Part shown: positions 7,641 to 15,577 of the stretch, in pieces
Numbering within the stretch: the first letter of the stretch is position 1
Layout: every line of letters begins with the position of its first letter
NCBI GenBank assembly: GCA_014240165.1
Contig: JAAZXM010000050.1
Span: 1-32,009, forward strand
Direction of reading: 5' to 3'
DNA length: 32,009 nt
Source: Myxococcales bacterium
GTDB lineage: Bacteria > Myxococcota_A > UBA9160 > UBA4427
The notes under the pieces: model-generated
Told to the model about the DNA's origin: nothing
Database searches by the model: none
What the model saw: only the letters and a program-made list of their open reading frames with translations
Position numbers and translations under genes: made by a program

Positions 7641-7788
7641 TGGGAACCGACTGATTCGCCAACGTCTCCCAGGCGGCTCGCATCGATGGGGGGGCGATGG
7701 CCCAGCCGGATTCAGCCGATTTCGGGGCAGGGCGGGTCGGATTCGGGCTTCGCTTGTGAAGAACTAGCGAGGGGCGGGCTCATCGCGA

Positions 7789-8466
7789 TCAGCGCTGCCG
7801 GACTTCGACGTCCTCGCCGTCCTGGATCACTACCGCATCCGCCATCCCGACGAAAAGTCCCGTGCCCAATACGCCGGGAACCGAGAGAATGCGCCTGTCG
7901 AGGTCGCCGGGCTCGGCGATCTTGCTGACTCGGGCGTCGAGGACGAGGTTGCCGTTGTCGGTGATGACGGGCGCACCGCTCGGATCGCTACGGCGCTCGG
8001 CGGGGCAGCCAAGTTCGGCCAGTCGAGCATGGGCGAGGGTCTCCGCGAAGGGAATCACCTCCACCGGCAGGCGCCCCCGGGCGCCCAGGTGGGGGACGAG
8101 TTTCTCGGCGCCCACGAGAATTACCAATTGATCCGACGAAGCGGCGACGATTTTTTCTCGCACCAATGCCGCGCCATACCCCTTGATGACATCCAGGGCG
8201 GGGTCGACTTCATCGGCCCCATCGAAGGTGACATCGAGGCGGCCCGCCTCGGCCAGGGTTGTGAGCGGGATCCCCAATTCTCGGGCGAGGGCCTCGGTTC
8301 GCTCGGATGTCGGGACACCCCGCACCTGAAGTCCGTCGGCCACTCGCGCACCGAGGGCGCGCACGAAGGCCTCGGCGGCTCGCCCGGTCCCCAAACCCAG
8401 GGTCTGTCCGTCGGCGACGAATTTCAGCGCTGCCTGGGCGCTGGCTTCCGGGGCGGGCTCGCTCAC
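7789..8466 (-). CDS. rpiA: Ribose-5-phosphate isomerase A
   Basis: A 225-residue protein, the normal length for RpiA, which interconverts ribose 5-phosphate and ribulose 5-phosphate in the non-oxidative pentose phosphate pathway. Landmarks are the phosphate loop LGLGTGRAAE (usually GTGSTA), the catalytic DGADEVDP (Asp82, Asp85), KGYGAALVREK (Lys95, Glu104; the usual KGGGGAL has one Gly replaced by Tyr) and GTGLFVGMADAVVI near the end. It starts with GTG whose first bases overlap the TGA stop of the transaldolase gene (GTGA), with AAGGA a few bases upstream, so the two are translationally coupled. Carrying two non-oxidative pentose phosphate steps on one transcript fits their metabolic link. 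A 194-bp gap follows before the ICMT-like gene start. Confidence 0.95.
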   Translation of the reverse strand: MSEPAPEASAQAALKFVADGQTLGLGTGRAAEAFVRALGARVADGLQVRGVPTSERTEALARELGIPLTTLAEAGRLDVTFDGADEVDPALDVIKGYGAALVREKIVAASSDQLVILVGAEKLVPHLGARGRLPVEVIPFAETLAHARLAELGCPAERRSDPSGAPVITDNGNLVLDARVSKIAEPGDLDRRILSVPGVLGTGLFVGMADAVVIQDGEDVEVRQR

Positions 8467-9614
8467 GCGTCCTTCGCGAGCGCGTCGCGCTTTTCGGAAA
8501 CGGCGCCCAGCACCTGGTCGAAGGCGTCGCAGAAGAGTTGGCAGCCGCGCACCAGAAGATCGTCGGTGATCTCCCGAAAGGAGATGCCCAGGTCTTCGAC
8601 GCTGGACATCAAGGCCCTGGCTTCGCTGAGTGTGGCTTCGCCCCGGCCGCAGAGCGCATCCTCGACGGTGCCCCCGGTCTTGAAGGCCTCGAAGGTGGCG
8701 GCGGGCACTGTGTTGACCGTGTCGGGCCCGATCAACTCGTCGACGTAGAGCGTGGGCGGGAGGTCGGGGTTCTTGGTACCCGTGCTTGCCCAGAGAACGC
8801 GTTGAGGCCGGGCGCCCTGGCTGGCCAGATCCTTCCACTCGGGGGTGGCGAGATCGCGCTGAAAACTCGCGTAGGCGTCCACCGCGTTGGCGATGGCGAC
8901 CTTGGAGAGCAGCGCTTCGAGCCGGGCCTTGCGATCGGGTTCGGGCGATTCCTCGAACTCGGCCGCCACGCGTTTTTCGATCATGGCGTCGATGCGGCTG
9001 ACAAAGAAACTCGCGACGCTGGAGACCTCTGCCGGGTTTCCCCCGGCCTCCAGGTAGCGCGCCACCCCGCGCTGGTAGGCGTGGTGGACTCCCTCGTAAT
9101 AGCCCACGGCAAAGAGCAGCGTGGCGTTGACGTTGATCCCCTCGGCGATCAACTCCTCGATGGCGGGCAGGCCCTCGGTGGTGGCGGGCACCTTGATCAT
9201 CAGGTTGGGGCGGCCCACCGCCGACCAGAGTCGCCGGGCTTCCTCCAACGTGGCGTCGGTCTGGTAGGCGAGATGCGGCGAGACCTCGAGGCTTACGAAG
9301 CCGTCGGCGCCTGCGCTGGCTTCGAAGACCGGGCGCATCACATCGCAACCCAACTGGATATCCTGGATCGCGAGCGCCTCGTAGATTTCCTGGGCGTCGC
9401 TCAGGCCCTGGCTCACCAGACCGCGGATGGCGGGGTCGTAATCCGACGAGCCCGCGATGGCCTTCTCGAAGATCGCCGGGTTGGAGGTGACACCGCGCAC
9501 GCCGTCTTCTTCGACGAGCCGGCGCAGTTCACCGGAAAGCAGGAGATCGCGGCTGATGTAGTCGTACCAAAGGCTTTGTCCGTGCTGCTGGACTTCGATC
9601 AGGGGGTTGCTCAT
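8463..9614 (-). CDS. tal: Transaldolase
   Basis: A 383-residue enzyme of the long transaldolase subfamily found in actinobacteria and cyanobacteria, longer than the roughly 215-residue TalC type. It transfers a dihydroxyacetone unit from sedoheptulose 7-phosphate to glyceraldehyde 3-phosphate. GVTSNPAIFEKAI (residues 41-53) is the classical first signature. LMIKVPATTEGLPAIEELI contains the Schiff-base lysine (Lys141). VSLEVSPHLA and WASTGTKNPDLP are further family segments. The ATG at 9614 is the start of homology; a GAGGA lies about 13 bases upstream, a long spacing. Upstream ORF extension to 9731 is Pro/Ala-rich and rejected. The stop overlaps the rpiA start by three bases. It is co-oriented with the large repeat-protein gene, whose stop is 151 bp upstream. 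Confidence 0.94.
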   Translation of the reverse strand: MSNPLIEVQQHGQSLWYDYISRDLLLSGELRRLVEEDGVRGVTSNPAIFEKAIAGSSDYDPAIRGLVSQGLSDAQEIYEALAIQDIQLGCDVMRPVFEASAGADGFVSLEVSPHLAYQTDATLEEARRLWSAVGRPNLMIKVPATTEGLPAIEELIAEGINVNATLLFAVGYYEGVHHAYQRGVARYLEAGGNPAEVSSVASFFVSRIDAMIEKRVAAEFEESPEPDRKARLEALLSKVAIANAVDAYASFQRDLATPEWKDLASQGARPQRVLWASTGTKNPDLPPTLYVDELIGPDTVNTVPAATFEAFKTGGTVEDALCGRGEATLSEARALMSSVEDLGISFREITDDLLVRGCQLFCDAFDQVLGAVSEKRDALAKDA

Positions 9615-9765
9615 GGGAAAGCGGGAGTCCTCGGGCAGGGGCGGGGCGACGCGGGGCGCCGCCAGGGGGGTCGGCTCCCATGATGCCACCCCGGGGCCCT
9701 TTGCGCAGTCCGCCGGGGCCGCGCGGGGCAAGTTTTTTCGGGCCCGGCGGCGACGGACCCAGGGG

Positions 9766-12700
9766 TCAGTGGGTATCCCAAAAACGGTCGAAACCCCCGC
9801 AATCGAGCTTCTGGAGCCGAGAGGGGGCTTCCGGGTGATCGCTTACCGGGACGGATCGGCCGTTCTCGAAGCGGAGATCGAGGCGGCCGTCGCCGTCGGA
9901 ATCCTCGTCCTGACGGAGCACGGTCTCGTCGTCCCCCATGGTTTGGACCACATCGGGCCGCCCGTCGCCGCGGGTATCGATCTCGGTGCGCTCCAGGCGC
10001 CCGGCTTGGTAGAAGTAGCGTCGATCCGCCCGGGGGTCGTCATCCGGGATTTCCGCGCTCACCGACCAGGTCTCACGCAGGGCGTCGCCCTCGCGGAAGA
10101 CCACGAGGTCAAAGCGGCCATCGCCGCTGCTATCGATGCATTGGCGCTCTTCATCGCCGTTCTCATTCAGCAGGATCTTCTTGTTCGGCCGGCCGCCCGG
10201 GCCCGCGAGTTCCTGGGAGCGAATCCGCTGCTGGGCGTCGAAGGAAACCAGCAGATCGGGTTGGCCATCGAAATCACTGTCCCGGGCCTGCCGTGTCAGT
10301 TGGCCGGACTCACCCCCCCGGCGGGCGTAATAACTCCAGCGGTCCATCTGGCAATCGCCCTGGGTATCCTTTTCCTCGGCGATCACGTCCCCGTTCTTGT
10401 CCAGCCAACTGGTGACATCGGTGCAACCCGGCCCGCCACCTGGCTCGCCGGGGCGGCGGGTTTCCACGCGACGGGCAATGCCCTGGCGAAAGTGGACGAT
10501 GAAATCCGCCTGGCCGTCCCCATTACGGTCTTCTTCCCGGCGAACGATCTGGCCTGATGCGTCGTTGAAGATGCGGATATCCACCGCGCCATCTCCGTTG
10601 CTGTCGCGCTCGCTGCGACGATGGACCCCGGCTTCGTAGAAGAGCACAGTGTCGAGGGTGCCGTCGCCGCTGGAGTCCTCCTCGATCCGCAGGGGGGAGG
10701 GCTCGGCTATTTCGCCCGGTGTGCCCGGGCTGGCCGCTGCGTAGTGGACGATGCGCTCGGGCGCGCCGTCGGCGTTCTTGTCGAGGCTGCGCCGGACGAT
10801 GGATCCCCCGGCGTATTCCGCGACGTCCTCGGCGAGGCCATCTCCATCCGTATCGGTCTCGGTGCGCGCGATCTCACCCTGGCGAAAGCGCGAGACCTGT
10901 TCGAAGCGCCCATCGCCATCGGCGTCGATTTCTTCGCTCACCAGAATGCCCGCCGCGTAATCCCGGATCACATCGATCTTTTCATCCCCATCGGTATCGA
11001 ATTGCTCGCGGTTCGGGGCGCCGCTTTCGTCCAAGCTCACCTGCTGGTCGAAGCGGCCGTCGCCCGTTGTATCCCGACGCTGCTCGACCGGGATATCCGA
11101 TGCAAAGAGAATCAGCGTGTCAAAGCGCCCGTCACCCGTGCTGTCGATTTCCTGGCGTGCTCTCTCGCCCGCTTCGAAGTGGGTCCTCACGTCGGGACGA
11201 TTGTCGGCGCGGGTGTCGCGCTCCTCGAGAACCAGCAAGCCGCCCCCAAAGACCTGGCGCAGATCGAAGCGTCCATCCCCGGTGGAGTCGAGTTCGGTCT
11301 CGCTGGAAGTCCCGTCCGCGTTCAATTTGCCGCGCGCGTCGAGGCGGCCATCGAAGTCGCGATCCTGCTCGTAGCGCCGGGGCTCGCCGGCCTCGAAATG
11401 AACCCAATAATCCACCCGATGGTCCGCATTGCGGTCCTCCTCCAGGCGTTGGGGCTGGCCAGCGGAATCTGCAATGCGCCAGGTATCCGGCGCCCCGTCG
11501 CCCCGGGTGTCGGTTTCAACGAGGATCGTTTCCCGGGTTTCGGGGTCGAAGGTGAGCCAGCGATCCGGGCGGTCGTCCGCGTCCGTATCCTCTTCGCGCC
11601 GGGCCAGAACGCCGCCTTCGTCGTAGAACACCCAAGCCTCGATGCGCCCGTCCTGGTCTGAGTCGCGCTCGACCCGGCGCAATTCGCCGCCGATATAGAA
11701 TTCCACACTGTCCGGGCGGCCCGCCCCGGTGGAGTCGACGCTGCGCTGGCGGATCACGCCCTCATCGAATTCGGCCTCGCTCTCGAATCGGCCATCGCCA
11801 TCCGCGTCGAGCCATTCGAAAGCGATCTGGCCCTCGTCACCGAAGCGGTAGCGCGCGTCGGCTTTCCCGTCGGCGTTGCGGTCCTCGCTCTGCTCGTACA
11901 TGCGCCCGTCGCGGTAGCTGATGCGCGTATCGAGTTGTCCGTCGCCCGAGGTATCCGCCTGTTCTTCGACGATCCGATCCGCCACCTCGGCGCTATAGAG
12001 GGTGATGCGTTCCGGGCGGCCGTCTCCATCTGCATCGAGTTCATCCCGGTTGCGCTGGCCGCCGGCGTAGAGCCGGGAGATGTCGTGGCGACCACTGCCG
12101 TCGCTATCGATGGCTTCGCGCTCGATTTCGCCGTCGGCTGCGATCCATGCCACGGCTTCGGCGAAACCGTCGCCGTCGGCATCGAGTCTTCGGGTGCGTT
12201 CGATTCCCGCCTCGAAGTGCGCCACGCTTTCGAAGCGGCCGTCGCCGTCGCGATCGATCTCCCGGCGTGCAACGCTCGGCGTTTCGGTTTCTCCGGTGGC
12301 TGGTTCGTAGAAGACCACCACATCGGGTTGGCCGTCGCCCCGGGTATCCTCCTCGACGCGCTGCCGCGCGCCCGCCTCGAAGAAGATCGCGATCTCGTAG
12401 GCGCCGTCGTCGTTCTCGTCCTGGCGCTCGACGGTCTTGGCCCCCTCAGCGTCGAATTCCGCCCGGGCATCCACGCGTCCGTCGTGGTTGCGATCCTGCT
12501 CGACGCTGCGAGGGATGCCCGCCTCGAAAGCGGTGAAACGGTCGGCCTGGCCATCGAGGTTGGAGTCCTCCGCCTGGCGATCCGGCTTGCCCTCCCGGTA
12601 ATCGATGACAACGTCGGCCTCGCCGTCGGCGTTGCGATCCTCCCGGCGCTGCCGGGGAAGCGAGCCGTCGAGTTCGGTCCAGGTATCCGCCAGCCCATCG

Positions 12701-13059
12701 CCGGTGCGGTCGCGCTCCTCCCGGACCAGCGCGCCGTCTTCCCCGTAGTGGAGCCAACTATCCATGCGGCCGTCGTGGTCGCGGTCCTGCTCGGAGCGCA
12801 GGGGGAGGCCGGCGGCGTAGTGCACCACCTGGTCCACCTGGCAGTCGCCGTTGCTATCGGTTCGCTTCTCGCTGACCTGCTCGTCGCTGTCGAAGAAGAG
12901 GTCGACCTCGGGGCAGGGCAGGGTCCCTTCCAGGGGCGTTTCAGTCTGGGCCAGGGCGGGCCGGCCGCTGGCGGCCAGAGCGCAGAGCACGGAGAGGAAG
13001 ACAGCGCACAGGGCCGGGAGGCGAAGGCGGGCGCTCGGGGTCGAGGTTCGAATCGGCAT
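9766..13059 (-). CDS. Giant secreted protein of about 38 aspartate-rich DxDxDG-loop repeats
   Basis: A 1097-residue protein. The signal peptide is residues 1-37 (hydrophobic core LPALCAVFLSVLCALAA, likely cut after ALA). Nearly all the rest is a tandem repeat of about 21-22 residues: an Asp-rich loop of the form DxDGDGRxD/E, a short hydrophobic strand (often VxHFEAG or similar), then a polar strand ending in RxExD. I count about 38 loops, for example DRDGDGRFE, DTRGDGRPD and DSNGDGAVD. Such loops resemble the calcium loops of thrombospondin type-3 and dockerin/EF-hand proteins; calcium binding is inference. A Cys-containing module near residues 49-83 recurs at about 879-914 (both with GDCQ). 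The gene begins 12 bases after the TonB-like gene stop in the same direction, so they probably form one operon. No named family is recognised as a whole. Confidence 0.85.
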   Translation of the reverse strand: MPIRTSTPSARLRLPALCAVFLSVLCALAASGRPALAQTETPLEGTLPCPEVDLFFDSDEQVSEKRTDSNGDCQVDQVVHYAAGLPLRSEQDRDHDGRMDSWLHYGEDGALVREERDRTGDGLADTWTELDGSLPRQRREDRNADGEADVVIDYREGKPDRQAEDSNLDGQADRFTAFEAGIPRSVEQDRNHDGRVDARAEFDAEGAKTVERQDENDDGAYEIAIFFEAGARQRVEEDTRGDGQPDVVVFYEPATGETETPSVARREIDRDGDGRFESVAHFEAGIERTRRLDADGDGFAEAVAWIAADGEIEREAIDSDGSGRHDISRLYAGGQRNRDELDADGDGRPERITLYSAEVADRIVEEQADTSGDGQLDTRISYRDGRMYEQSEDRNADGKADARYRFGDEGQIAFEWLDADGDGRFESEAEFDEGVIRQRSVDSTGAGRPDSVEFYIGGELRRVERDSDQDGRIEAWVFYDEGGVLARREEDTDADDRPDRWLTFDPETRETILVETDTRGDGAPDTWRIADSAGQPQRLEEDRNADHRVDYWVHFEAGEPRRYEQDRDFDGRLDARGKLNADGTSSETELDSTGDGRFDLRQVFGGGLLVLEERDTRADNRPDVRTHFEAGERARQEIDSTGDGRFDTLILFASDIPVEQRRDTTGDGRFDQQVSLDESGAPNREQFDTDGDEKIDVIRDYAAGILVSEEIDADGDGRFEQVSRFRQGEIARTETDTDGDGLAEDVAEYAGGSIVRRSLDKNADGAPERIVHYAAASPGTPGEIAEPSPLRIEEDSSGDGTLDTVLFYEAGVHRRSERDSNGDGAVDIRIFNDASGQIVRREEDRNGDGQADFIVHFRQGIARRVETRRPGEPGGGPGCTDVTSWLDKNGDVIAEEKDTQGDCQMDRWSYYARRGGESGQLTRQARDSDFDGQPDLLVSFDAQQRIRSQELAGPGGRPNKKILLNENGDEERQCIDSSGDGRFDLVVFREGDALRETWSVSAEIPDDDPRADRRYFYQAGRLERTEIDTRGDGRPDVVQTMGDDETVLRQDEDSDGDGRLDLRFENGRSVPVSDHPEAPSRLQKLDCGGFDRFWDTH

Positions 13060-13071
13060 GCCGGGGCTTTC

Positions 13072-14259
13072 TCAGCGACTCGGCACGGTGAAGGTGAGAA
13101 CGATCCGCTTGTCGGTGAGGCAGCGGTTGGCGTCGGTCATGGGCGGAAAGGGTGACGCCGAGCGCAGGGCCAGTACGGCGCTTTCGGCCAGGGCCGGGTT
13201 CTCGGTGCCCACGGCCTCGGTATCGGTGGCCAATCCAGCGGCGTCCACCGCAAAGCGCAGCACCACCTGGGCGCTGCTGGGAACGCCAGCGGGCACCGTC
13301 CACCGCTGGCGCGTGCGCGAGCGAACGCCGTCGAGGTAGCGCTGGACCGATGCGCTCTCCAGGCAGCGCACGGCGCCCACCACCTGGCCCGTGCCCCCGC
13401 TTCCCGCGCCGGTGCCCGCGCCGCCGCTGCCGCCGCTGAAGCCCTCGGCGAGCCCCGTATCGACCCCGCCGCCCCCGGGCCCGACGAGCACGGCTCCGGG
13501 CACCGCGGCCTCGGCCCGGACGGAACCCGAGTAGTCGCTGGCACCCAGGGAGTCCAAGGCTTTGAGCGCTTCGGGCGCCGAGAGGTCGCCCAGGCTCCGG
13601 GCGTCGATCTCTCGCGGGCCGTCCAGATCCAGGTCCAGGGCCTCGAGGTCCGCAGGATCGATGCGCACGGTCTCGAAGTCCTTGATTTCAACCCGGTCGT
13701 GCGGCGAGACGGCGGCGGCCGCCCGGGCGGCCAGGCGCTCGGCCTCGGCCGGGCGGCGCTCGATCTGGCTGGGCAGCACGGGCTGGGCTTCGGCTTCGAG
13801 TTGCATCTGTTCGATGGCCCGGCGGGCGGCCTCCCGGGCGGCTTCGCGCAGGGCCCGGGCCTGCTCGGCAGTGAGGCCACCCGCTGCGGCCAGGGCGGCG
13901 GCATTCGGCCGGCGCGTGCCCACCGAGCGCGGCCCCGAGGGCGCGGGTTCGGCATTGGTGCCGGGGAGTTCGATGGGCCGGGCGACGGGCATGAGTTCGA
14001 CCGGGATCACCCGCTCGATGAGTTCCGGCGGGGCGAGGAGGGCGGCCAGGAGCAGCGCGAGCAGAAAACTTGCGTGGAGTGCCGCCGAAATCCCGGCCGC
14101 CCGGCGGCGCGCCTGGGGATCCGTGGGCTCCGGGAGGGCGAAGGCGGGCAGCGGGGCAGCCAAGCGCCCCTCGATGCCGGCTTCGGGCCCCGAGACAAAG
14201 GCCAGCGCTGGTCGCCGCGGCCGGAGCCGCCGGGGGGCTATGACGAGAGACCGTGCCAT
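13072..14259 (-). CDS. TonB/TolA-like energy transducer (AgmX/PglI-type TonB C-terminal domain)
   Basis: A 395-residue inner-membrane protein. An Arg-rich cytoplasmic N-terminus of about 50 residues is followed by one membrane helix (about 54-77, ISAALHASFLLALLLAALLA), then a Pro/Ala-rich periplasmic linker with an Ala/Glu/Arg-rich likely coiled coil (about 125-190), a Gly-rich stretch (about 265-300, GGGG and GSGG runs), and a C-terminal TonB-type domain (about 310-393) with YLDGVRSRTRQRW, VVLRFAVDAAGLA and SPFPPMTD. TonB proteins carry proton-motive force from ExbB/ExbD to outer-membrane or envelope partners. The exbB-exbD pair is divergent from it across 194 bp. The long N-terminal cytoplasmic segment is unlike enterobacterial TonB, and no TonB-dependent receptor is in the window. 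The ATG at 14259 is preceded closely by GTGAGGA. Confidence 0.85.
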   Translation of the reverse strand: MARSLVIAPRRLRPRRPALAFVSGPEAGIEGRLAAPLPAFALPEPTDPQARRRAAGISAALHASFLLALLLAALLAPPELIERVIPVELMPVARPIELPGTNAEPAPSGPRSVGTRRPNAAALAAAGGLTAEQARALREAAREAARRAIEQMQLEAEAQPVLPSQIERRPAEAERLAARAAAAVSPHDRVEIKDFETVRIDPADLEALDLDLDGPREIDARSLGDLSAPEALKALDSLGASDYSGSVRAEAAVPGAVLVGPGGGGVDTGLAEGFSGGSGGAGTGAGSGGTGQVVGAVRCLESASVQRYLDGVRSRTRQRWTVPAGVPSSAQVVLRFAVDAAGLATDTEAVGTENPALAESAVLALRSASPFPPMTDANRCLTDKRIVLTFTVPSR

Positions 14260-14453
14260 TTCCTCACGCTCCGCTGCGGCCGGGGGGTGGGGGGCTCCGC
14301 CCGATCGTGCTTCAGGCGAAGCTAGCGAAGGGGCGATGGGCCTGCCGCAGTCGCAATGCGTCGGGTAACTTCGGGCGGCTTCGTCAGCCCCGGCGCCCTT
14401 GCCGAGCGGCAGCGTGCGCCCGGGGCGCGCGTGGGGGCGAGGCCGGGGGGACC
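14260..14453. other. Divergent region between the TonB-like gene and exbB
   Basis: This 194-bp GC-rich gap should contain two outward promoters, but I cannot identify either with confidence. A small hairpin with arms GCTTC and GAAGC and an AGGC loop lies near the middle (about 14309-14322), followed by the palindrome GCTAGC. No coding sequence is supported. Confidence 0.35.
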
Positions 14454-15131
14454 ATGTTCAACGCCGAACATCTCATCGACCTGCTCATCCTGGGCTGGCT
14501 TTCGAACGTACCGCTGGCGATCGGCTCCATCCTCACCGGGGGGGTGTTCTTCGATCGGGTCCGAGCCTTTCGCGGCCTCGAGGCGCGCAGTCGCGCGCTG
14601 GCCAGCGAGGTGATCGATCGCCTGGTGGCGCGGGATCTCGAGGGCGCCCAGGGGTTGGCCGAGGCTTCGAAACTTCCTGTTGGCCATATCCTGCGCGAGG
14701 CCCTGCGCTGGCAGAACATCACGTTGGAGGATTACGACCGCATCCTCGCCACCCTGCGCGCCGAACAGGGAACCGAGTTGCGCCGAGGCATTTGGATCAT
14801 CGGCACCGTGGGTTCGTTGGCGCCCTTCGTGGGTCTCTTCGGCACGGTGGTGGGGATCATTCGCGCCTTCGCAGATCTCGCGGGTGGCTCGGGGGGCGGT
14901 TTCGCGGTGGTGGCCACGAGTCTTTCCGAGGCGTTGATCGCCACGGCGGCGGGCCTGGGCGTCGCCATCGTGGCGCTCATCCTTTACAACTATCTCAACA
15001 CCCGGGTGACCTCGATTACCGCGACCTATGCCCGGGCGACCGAACGCCTGGTTCAGGCGATTCTCTTCATCGAGTCCGGGGCAACCCGCGATGGCGGAGC
15101 GGGCAGCCCCGGCGGCGGGGGGGCGGCCTGA
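14454..15131 (+). CDS. exbB: ExbB/TolQ/MotA-family proton channel subunit
   Basis: A 225-residue membrane protein with the three-helix ExbB/TolQ layout: helix 1 at about 10-33, a cytoplasmic region with basic and acidic residues (34-110), helix 2 at about 112-137 (GTVGSLAPFVGLFGTVVGII, the family's signature GLLGTV-like segment) and helix 3 at about 153-180 (SEALIATAAGLGVAIVALILYNY), then a Gly-rich tail. It forms the stator of a proton-driven motor with ExbD. ATG at 14454 starts the homology and has a GGGGGG run 3-8 bases upstream; longer frames upstream cross the divergent promoter region. The stop shares one base with the exbD start (TGATG), so the two are coupled. It may power the TonB-like protein or, as with AglR/GldL-type stators, a surface machine. 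Confidence 0.93.
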   Translation: MFNAEHLIDLLILGWLSNVPLAIGSILTGGVFFDRVRAFRGLEARSRALASEVIDRLVARDLEGAQGLAEASKLPVGHILREALRWQNITLEDYDRILATLRAEQGTELRRGIWIIGTVGSLAPFVGLFGTVVGIIRAFADLAGGSGGGFAVVATSLSEALIATAAGLGVAIVALILYNYLNTRVTSITATYARATERLVQAILFIESGATRDGGAGSPGGGGAA

Positions 15132-15565
15132 TGGGCGCCTCCATGATCGACACCGGCGGCGAGGGCAGCGAAGGCGACGGCATTGTTGCCGAGATCAACG
15201 TCACCCCGCTGACGGATATCTTTCTCGTTTTGCTGATCATCTTCATGGTCACCACCACGGCGGTTCACGATGAGGGCAAGAATATCGATCTGCCCTCGGC
15301 CGAGGTCGCCGAGGAAACCCCGCCCGAAGGGGTCACGGTGGAGATCGATGAGTCGGGCCTGTTGAAGGTGAACGCGCAATTCGTGGGCGAAGGGCAACTC
15401 GAGGCCGCACTCAAGGAGGCGCTGGAACGCGCCCAGGATAAAGTGGTGGTCCTGAAGGGCGACCAGCGGGTCTTGCTCGGCCAGGCGGTGAATATTCTCG
15501 ACCTGGCGCAGAAGGCCGGCGCCGAGGGCATCGCCATCGCGACCCAGCAGCCCCCGGAATCCTAG
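15131..15565 (+). CDS. exbD: ExbD/TolR-family biopolymer transport protein
   Basis: A 144-residue protein with a short acidic cytoplasmic N-terminus, one membrane helix (about 27-43, PLTDIFLVLLIIFMVTT) containing the proton-carrying Asp29, and a periplasmic domain (EVTVEIDESGLLKVNAQFV, VVVLKGDQRVLLGQAVNILDLAQKAGAEGIAIAT) of the ExbD/TolR fold. It pairs with ExbB to convert proton flow into motion of the transducer. ATG at 15131 overlaps the exbB stop by one base. The stop lies only 12 bases from the stop of the convergent gldG-type gene, leaving no room for a separate terminator. Confidence 0.93.
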   Translation: MGASMIDTGGEGSEGDGIVAEINVTPLTDIFLVLLIIFMVTTTAVHDEGKNIDLPSAEVAEETPPEGVTVEIDESGLLKVNAQFVGEGQLEAALKEALERAQDKVVVLKGDQRVLLGQAVNILDLAQKAGAEGIAIATQQPPES

Positions 15566-15577
15566 GCCCGTCCGTCT

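Noticed and set aside
9710..9750. Intrinsic terminator after the repeat-protein gene.
   Set aside because: Arms CCGCCGGG and CCCGGCGG pair, but the loop is 25 bases and the T-run lies inside the loop on the plus strand, with none after the stem on the minus strand.
9607..13155. Three long plus-strand ORFs (316, 346 and 406 codons) opposite the repeat-protein gene.
   Set aside because: They lie in one frame exactly in register with the sense codons. Asp and Gly/Arg codons read backwards as Val/Ile and Ala, and stops are rare opposite high-GC codons. The signal peptide, repeats and operon context support the minus strand.
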